Below, piece after piece: positions 32,256-36,165 of a stretch of 36,165 bases of DNA. The notes under the pieces were generated by a model. The model did not search any database. It was not told the origin of the DNA and saw nothing but the letters and a program-made list of their open reading frames with translations. The stretch comes from Alteromonadaceae bacterium (GTDB taxonomy: Bacteria; Pseudomonadota; Gammaproteobacteria; Pseudomonadales; Cellvibrionaceae): positions 1 to 36,165 of the forward strand of contig NVXL01000031.1 in assembly GCA_002746115.1 (NCBI GenBank). The letters run 5' to 3'. Both the position numbers and the translations under genes were made by a program. Every line of letters starts with the position of its first letter. The stretch's first letter is position 1.

Positions 32256-34388
32256 TTAGAATATCTTTCCGCTTGCAATTTTAGCTTCGTTTGTTCTAGT
32301 CGCTTTGATCAAATCCGCAAGAATGTTGCCAGTCTCCAAAAGTAAGATGTCACCTTCCACATCAATTTTGTTGCGATCTTTAGCTTCCTCAGCTCGTTCC
32401 GCATCGGTTTTGTCTTCTTCGTCTTTTTCAGCGGCTTTAAACTCGGCTAGTGTTTTGTATAGTTTAAGGCTTTTAGCTTTACGACGCTTGTTGTCGATTG
32501 TCATCGCTCTTATTTCGAGCATTTCTTTTTCTTTCAAGCGGCTCTTCTCGTTTAGCGAGATGGTTTCACGGTTACGATTGTCTTTCATAATGTCGAGTTG
32601 ATCTCGGAGATAACCAAAGTCCGGATCGGTCTTGCTTCTGGCTTCATGTTTGGCCGTCAAGATGGGCACGATTTTACTGAAATCATAGTATTTAGCGTGT
32701 GGCACTTCGTGGATTTGATCCCACGGTAGGGCATTCTCGTAGGACGATTCACCGACCTCTTCCATATTAACGAGGTGGGGCATGCTGATATCAGGCACCA
32801 CGCCGCGGTGTTGAGTGCTGTCACCGGAGACACGATAGAATTTTGATTCCGTAATTTTTAACTGCCCTTCCAATAGGGGGGACACGGCTTGCACAGTACC
32901 CTTCCCGAAAGTTTGTGCGCCAACAATTAGGCCGCGCTGATAGTCTTGAATTGCACCAGCAAAAATTTCGGATGCAGAGGCACTTAAGCGGTTTACGAGA
33001 ACAATGAGTGGGCCGCGATAAAGCGCTTTGTAACGTGAGCGCTCATGACGTTGTATGCGGCCATCAGATGAGCGAATTTGAACAACTGGGCCTTGGTCAA
33101 TAAATAAATCAGTAGATTTGGTGGCTTCCCATAATGAACCGCCGCCATTATTACGTAAGTCGATGATTACTCCATCGACTTGTTCTTGTTGTAGTTCTGT
33201 TAATAATTGAGCTAAGTCGCGTGCGGTGCTTTTATAGTGAGGATTACCGTTGTTACGCTCTTCGAATGAATGGTAGAAGGTAGGTAAGTCAATGACGCCA
33301 ATTTTGTAGATGTTTTCACCGTCACTCACGTCGAAGGAGGCTTTTTGTGCGGCCTGATCTTCTAGTTCGACTTTGCCGCGGCTAATACGTATGAGCTTAC
33401 CGTCGGCGCCGATAGTATCTTCTGCTGATATAGTTTGTAAGCGCACAACCGTGTTTTTCGCACCGCGAATAAGATCAACTACGTCATCTAAACGCCAGCC
33501 AACCACATCGATAATCTCGCCTTTATCGCCTTGCCCAACACCTGTAATCCGGTCTCCAGCCTTGAGCTGACCTTGTTTGTCAGCGGGGCCTGCGGCGACG
33601 AGGCGTTGTACTTTGGTGAATTCATCTTCCAGTTCGAGCACCGCGCCGATACCTTCAAGCGAAAGCGACATATTGATATTGAAGTTCTCAGAGGTACGAG
33701 GGGACCAATAGTTGGTATGTGGGTCATAAAGTACGGTGAGCGCATTGGCAACGGTTTCAAATACGTCGGCACTTTCTTCTTGCTCTATGCGCTTAAGTTG
33801 GCGCTTGTAACGCTTAGATACCACGCCTTTAGCTTCGTCGGTCGTTTTACCAGCAAGCTTTAAGTTGAGAACGCTGAGTTTAACGCGTTTGAACCAAAGC
33901 TGATCCGCTGCGGCAAGACTTGCAGGCCACGGTTGTTCGTCGCGTTCGATTAAGACTTCATCATCCTTAGTGAAATCGAACTTAATGGTGGAGTCGCTTA
34001 AGAGTTCAAGCACTGACTCCATGCGAGAGGCGACGCGCTTGCGGTAAACGCCGTATATCTCGTAACTCGCTTTTAGGTTGCCTTCACGAAAATAGTTATC
34101 AAATTGTAATTTATGTTTTTGAAATGTGCTTATATCGGTTTCATAGAAAAACATGTGCGAGGGGTCAATCGAGTCAATGTAGTTGTTGAGGAAACTAATG
34201 GATAGCTTGTCATCAGCGTTCATGTCTCGATAGTGACGTGATTGCAATTTGTTGAGCACGTCTTGAATCGTGGCAGATTGTGCTTTGGTGTATTTGAGTG
34301 TGTCGACCTTTATCGCGAAGACAAACGACGAAATAAGCAATGAACTGATGAACAAGGTGATGATGCTGATGTGCTTCTTGCTACCCAT
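32256..34388 (-). CDS. prc: Tail-specific (C-terminal processing) periplasmic protease Prc
   Basis: Degrades or trims periplasmic proteins from their C terminus. 710 aa, comparable with the family. N-terminal signal/anchor segment (about 8-26: IITLFISSLLISSFVFA), a helical N-terminal domain, a PDZ domain (about 235-325, with GIGAVLELEDE and AGDRITGVGQG), then the S41 protease core with LRNNGGGSLWEA and the catalytic Ser in VNRLSASASEIFAGA plus Lys in GAQTFGKGTVQ. The C terminus is Lys/Glu-rich and helical. Start 34388 is the complement of CAT at 34386-34388. Confidence 0.95.
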   Translation of the reverse strand: MGSKKHISIITLFISSLLISSFVFAIKVDTLKYTKAQSATIQDVLNKLQSRHYRDMNADDKLSISFLNNYIDSIDPSHMFFYETDISTFQKHKLQFDNYFREGNLKASYEIYGVYRKRVASRMESVLELLSDSTIKFDFTKDDEVLIERDEQPWPASLAAADQLWFKRVKLSVLNLKLAGKTTDEAKGVVSKRYKRQLKRIEQEESADVFETVANALTVLYDPHTNYWSPRTSENFNINMSLSLEGIGAVLELEDEFTKVQRLVAAGPADKQGQLKAGDRITGVGQGDKGEIIDVVGWRLDDVVDLIRGAKNTVVRLQTISAEDTIGADGKLIRISRGKVELEDQAAQKASFDVSDGENIYKIGVIDLPTFYHSFEERNNGNPHYKSTARDLAQLLTELQQEQVDGVIIDLRNNGGGSLWEATKSTDLFIDQGPVVQIRSSDGRIQRHERSRYKALYRGPLIVLVNRLSASASEIFAGAIQDYQRGLIVGAQTFGKGTVQAVSPLLEGQLKITESKFYRVSGDSTQHRGVVPDISMPHLVNMEEVGESSYENALPWDQIHEVPHAKYYDFSKIVPILTAKHEARSKTDPDFGYLRDQLDIMKDNRNRETISLNEKSRLKEKEMLEIRAMTIDNKRRKAKSLKLYKTLAEFKAAEKDEEDKTDAERAEEAKDRNKIDVEGDILLLETGNILADLIKATRTNEAKIASGKIF

Positions 34389-34732
34389 AAAATTGACTAC
34401 CTGTAATCCGTGCTGTCTTTAATTCGAATGGTTTATTTGGTACGACAAACGACCGAATACTACTGTTATAGTATCTGTATTAATAGTATCTGTATTAATA
34501 GTATCTGTCGCTATTAAGAACGCCTGTATACGATAAAGTTCTAATCGTGACGCGATTGACTTGTTTTGTCGCGATTTTTTTAACCATTTGCGATACATCT
34601 TGCTACTTGCCATCTATTATGTTGCAAGCGAGCTATAAATGAAGCATTTATAATGAAATATTAGCGTAAAATTACTGATATCTCGCTGTTGCGTTCAACA
34701 TTCTGTGTAATCTATCTGTTTTTGGGGGAAGT
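34389..34732 (-). other. Divergent region between prc and the small secreted protein gene
   Basis: About 340 bp that must contain promoters for both directions. It holds a 15-bp tandem repeat (34470-34508). A 64-codon minus-strand frame (34419-34613) exists only because of that repeat (repeated DTINT) and has no ribosome site, so it is not called. Confidence 0.5.
34470..34508 (+). repeat. 15-bp tandem repeat upstream of prc
   Basis: AGTATCTGTATTAAT at 34470-34484 and 34485-34499, followed by a partial copy AGTATCTGT to 34508. Confidence 0.93.
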
Positions 34733-35059
34733 ATGAAACTTATTTATGTACTTGTTTTTGGTTCGCTTGTGTTATCTGCCTCGGCAAATGCTAACCGAAG
34801 TTATGTTTGTTCAAACGCTGGTCAAACCCGCGAAATTCATATTGTTTATGATGAGCCGGGTAAAGAAGTGCCGTGCTCAGTACTTTACAAAAAAGCGGAT
34901 GACGAAAGAGTGTTATGGAGTGCTCAGCAGCAATTAGGGTATTGCGAGTCTAAAGCCGCTGAATTTGCTGAGAAGCAGGAGAGCTGGGGTTGGAGCTGTG
35001 TTGAGATGGAAGCCGCAGAGGAGCAAGCGGCATCTGAAGAAGCGGCATCTGAAGAATAG
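34733..35059 (+). CDS. Small secreted/periplasmic protein with four cysteines
   Basis: 108 aa, family not recognised. A signal peptide spans about residues 1-20 (MKLIYVLVFGSLVLSASANA). The mature protein has four Cys (YVCSN, VPCSV, GYCES, WSCVE), which could form two disulfides in the periplasm, and an acidic Ala/Glu/Ser tail with a repeated EEAAS unit. Start ATG 34733 has the strong site GGGGGAA at 34721-34727. It lies between the divergent prc and the convergent dsbB, a position that makes oxidative folding by DsbA/DsbB plausible but does not prove any functional link. Confidence 0.85.
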   Translation: MKLIYVLVFGSLVLSASANANRSYVCSNAGQTREIHIVYDEPGKEVPCSVLYKKADDERVLWSAQQQLGYCESKAAEFAEKQESWGWSCVEMEAAEEQAASEEAASEE

Positions 35060-35090
35060 CCGCTAGATGTTTGTGTTGATTTGTGTTGTG

Positions 35091-35609
35091 TTAGGTGGCG
35101 TCGTGTTTGGCTGACACAATACTGATTAACGAGAGTATAAACGCTACAACAAACCCTAAAGATACGGCGACGAGGCCATCAGCCATTGATAGGCCGAATA
35201 GGACTTTGGGTGTAGCCGCACAGGCTTCTTGCACTTCGAAGACAGCAGGTAGCCAGTGATCAAGCTTTGCCCAGCTTGGGAAGTTGGCAAAATATGAGCA
35301 AGCACCTCCATGACCCAAGTTGTATTCAATTTGTAATATCGCCCAAACCTCGCTTGTTAAACCTAAGGCTAAGCCCGTCAAGAGTACCAATGAGGTTATC
35401 TTGCTCCAGTGCCAGCGTTTTAATACTAAGCCTGCTAACGATATTAAGGCGATAGCGGCTAGCCACACGCGTATATAAATACACACTTCACAAGGGTAGG
35501 TTTTGAGTACGTGTTGATAAAACAAAGCGCTACCAAGTAAGGATACGCAAGTAAAAAATATACCCAGCCAAAACCAGGGGGTGTCAGTGAATTTCGCTAA
35601 AAGTTTGAT
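35091..35609 (-). CDS. dsbB: Disulfide bond formation protein DsbB (apparent AUC start)
   Basis: Inner-membrane protein that reoxidises DsbA and passes electrons to quinones. The CxxC pair is in YPCEVCIYIR (with the conserved Arg two residues after IY), and the second Cys pair in ACSYFANFP and QEACAAT, in the same spacing as E. coli DsbB. Four membrane segments are expected. The frame contains no ATG, GTG or TTG before a TTG at 35525 that would delete most of helix 1; coding similarity (IKLLAKFTDTPWFWLGIFF) continues upstream to an AUC at 35607-35609 with GGAG 8 nt before it (172 aa). An in-frame stop lies further upstream. I annotate the AUC start; a sequence error or use of the inner TTG remain alternatives. 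Confidence 0.8.
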   Translation of the reverse strand: MKLLAKFTDTPWFWLGIFFTCVSLLGSALFYQHVLKTYPCEVCIYIRVWLAAIALISLAGLVLKRWHWSKITSLVLLTGLALGLTSEVWAILQIEYNLGHGGACSYFANFPSWAKLDHWLPAVFEVQEACAATPKVLFGLSMADGLVAVSLGFVVAFILSLISIVSAKHDAT

Positions 35610-35718
35610 TGTCCCGTCTCCGTTAGTACGATGTTATCTTTATTATCCATCCCTTAGGTTGTGGGTCAACTCTCAAAGACAAATAAGCTTGTTCTTGGTC
35701 AAGTAATGCCTGATGCGT

Positions 35719-36165
35719 TTAGAACCTGTAACGAGCCCCCAAGGCATAACGCGCCCCTAAAATTTGAAGTTCTTTGGTTTGAGCTTCGGAGCGACCATAT
35801 TGAATTTTATCTTCTTCAAAGATATTGATGCCCTCAAGTGAAACGCTGAAACTCTCCGTGATATTAAAGCTAAGGTTAAAGTCAACTTGCTCAAACGCCC
35901 TGGTAAACTGAGGTTCGTTAAAGTTAACTGCTGCGTTATCAAGGAATTTATCGCGCCAATTGTAGACGATGGTAGCTGAGAGAAAATCCTTCTCATAAAA
36001 CAAAGCAAAATTGGCTGAGTCCCCTAAGCTTTGTAGGGCGAATTGTGTGGTGCTTGGATTGCCAGTCACATTGAAATCTACGTCGCCGTTTACGATGGTG
36101 TAGTTAGTGGAAACACCGAATCCACTTTCACCAAAGAAGTGCTGAACCGCCAGCTCCCAACCTTG
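35719..36165 (-). CDS. TonB-dependent outer-membrane receptor (5' part beyond window)
   Basis: C-terminal part of an outer-membrane beta-barrel receptor. The frame is open to the last base of the window, so the gene is cut; the internal GTG at 36069 is not its start. Visible: alternating-residue beta strands (WELAVQHFFGES, VSTNYTIVNGD, SATIVYNWRDKFLD, VDFNLSFNITESFSVSLEGINIFEE) and a C terminus ending ARYRF, the typical terminal aromatic of outer-membrane barrels recognised by BAM. The WRDKF and LEGINIFEE patterns are common in receptors for carbohydrates or siderophores in marine gammaproteobacteria, but the substrate cannot be told from this piece. Confidence 0.9.
   Translation of the reverse strand, partial: QGWELAVQHFFGESGFGVSTNYTIVNGDVDFNVTGNPSTTQFALQSLGDSANFALFYEKDFLSATIVYNWRDKFLDNAAVNFNEPQFTRAFEQVDFNLSFNITESFSVSLEGINIFEEDKIQYGRSEAQTKELQILGARYALGARYRF

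Noticed and set aside
34419-34613. 64-codon minus-strand frame with repeated DTINT
   Set aside because: It exists only because of the 15-bp tandem repeat; no ribosome site and no conserved features.

Overview
The window looks like chromosomal DNA of a flagellated, diderm gammaproteobacterium. The evidence is a polar-type flagellar/chemotaxis cluster with Pseudomonas-like gene content, sigma-54 promoters in front of flagellar operons, a hsbA-hsbR-hptB phosphorelay, DsbB, a periplasmic tail-specific protease and a TonB-dependent receptor. A marine relative of Pseudomonas (for example the Cellvibrio/Saccharophagus/Teredinibacter group) would fit, but that placement is inference from gene content and style; no marker gene was compared.

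Layout. (1) 1-4690: the 3' part of a tandem-PAS methyl-accepting chemotaxis receptor, then cheR, cheD and cheB on the same strand; cheA/cheW/cheY are presumably upstream of the window. (2) 4861-7424: hsbA (STAS anti-anti-sigma), hsbR (REC-PP2C-HATPase) and hptB (Hpt), a partner-switching relay that in Pseudomonas controls the FlgM/FliA flagellar checkpoint and biofilm commitment. (3) 7497-9313: a sigma-54 promoter, fliK and a terminator. (4) 9505-15415: a second sigma-54 promoter and the export/C-ring operon fliL-fliM-fliN-fliO-fliP-fliQ-fliR-flhB. (5) 15489-15791: a promoter, tRNA-Val(TAC), tRNA-Asp(GTC) and a terminator. (6) 15793-18083: an AT-rich stretch with a 42-codon, entirely acidic small ORF that has its own strong ribosome binding site and hairpin, then an unrecognised coiled-coil protein with a Cys-rich tail. 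(7) 18114-19301 (minus): a REC-EAL cyclic-di-GMP phosphodiesterase. (8) 19638-24139: a PLP-dependent deaminase/desulfhydrase, nadK, and a metallophosphatase-rhomboid protease-DUF1315 operon. (9) 24318-26984: pepN. (10) 27022-31469 (minus): an unknown 334-aa protein and, downstream, a lipoprotein subtilase overlapping a small lipoprotein gene. (11) 31642-36165: a GNAT acetyltransferase, prc (minus), a small secreted Cys-containing protein, dsbB (minus) and the 3' part of a TonB-dependent receptor (minus).

How it works together. The left half is one motility programme: the receptor with CheR/CheB/CheD adaptation, the Hsb relay likely setting anti-sigma-28 activity, FliK setting hook length, and FliL-FlhB building the stator-associated protein, switch ring and export gate. 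The EAL protein could link this to cyclic-di-GMP. The right half is mainly housekeeping (NAD kinase, aminopeptidase N, tRNAs) plus envelope proteolysis (rhomboid, Prc, subtilase) and disulfide formation.

Most notable for follow-up: the 42-aa protein with no Lys, Arg or His; a dsbB that seems to lack any ATG/GTG/TTG start and probably begins at AUC; the overlapping subtilase/lipoprotein pair; the unrecognised coiled-coil protein; and short tandem repeats in many of the intergenic gaps. I did not find a defence island, CRISPR array, prophage or transposon.
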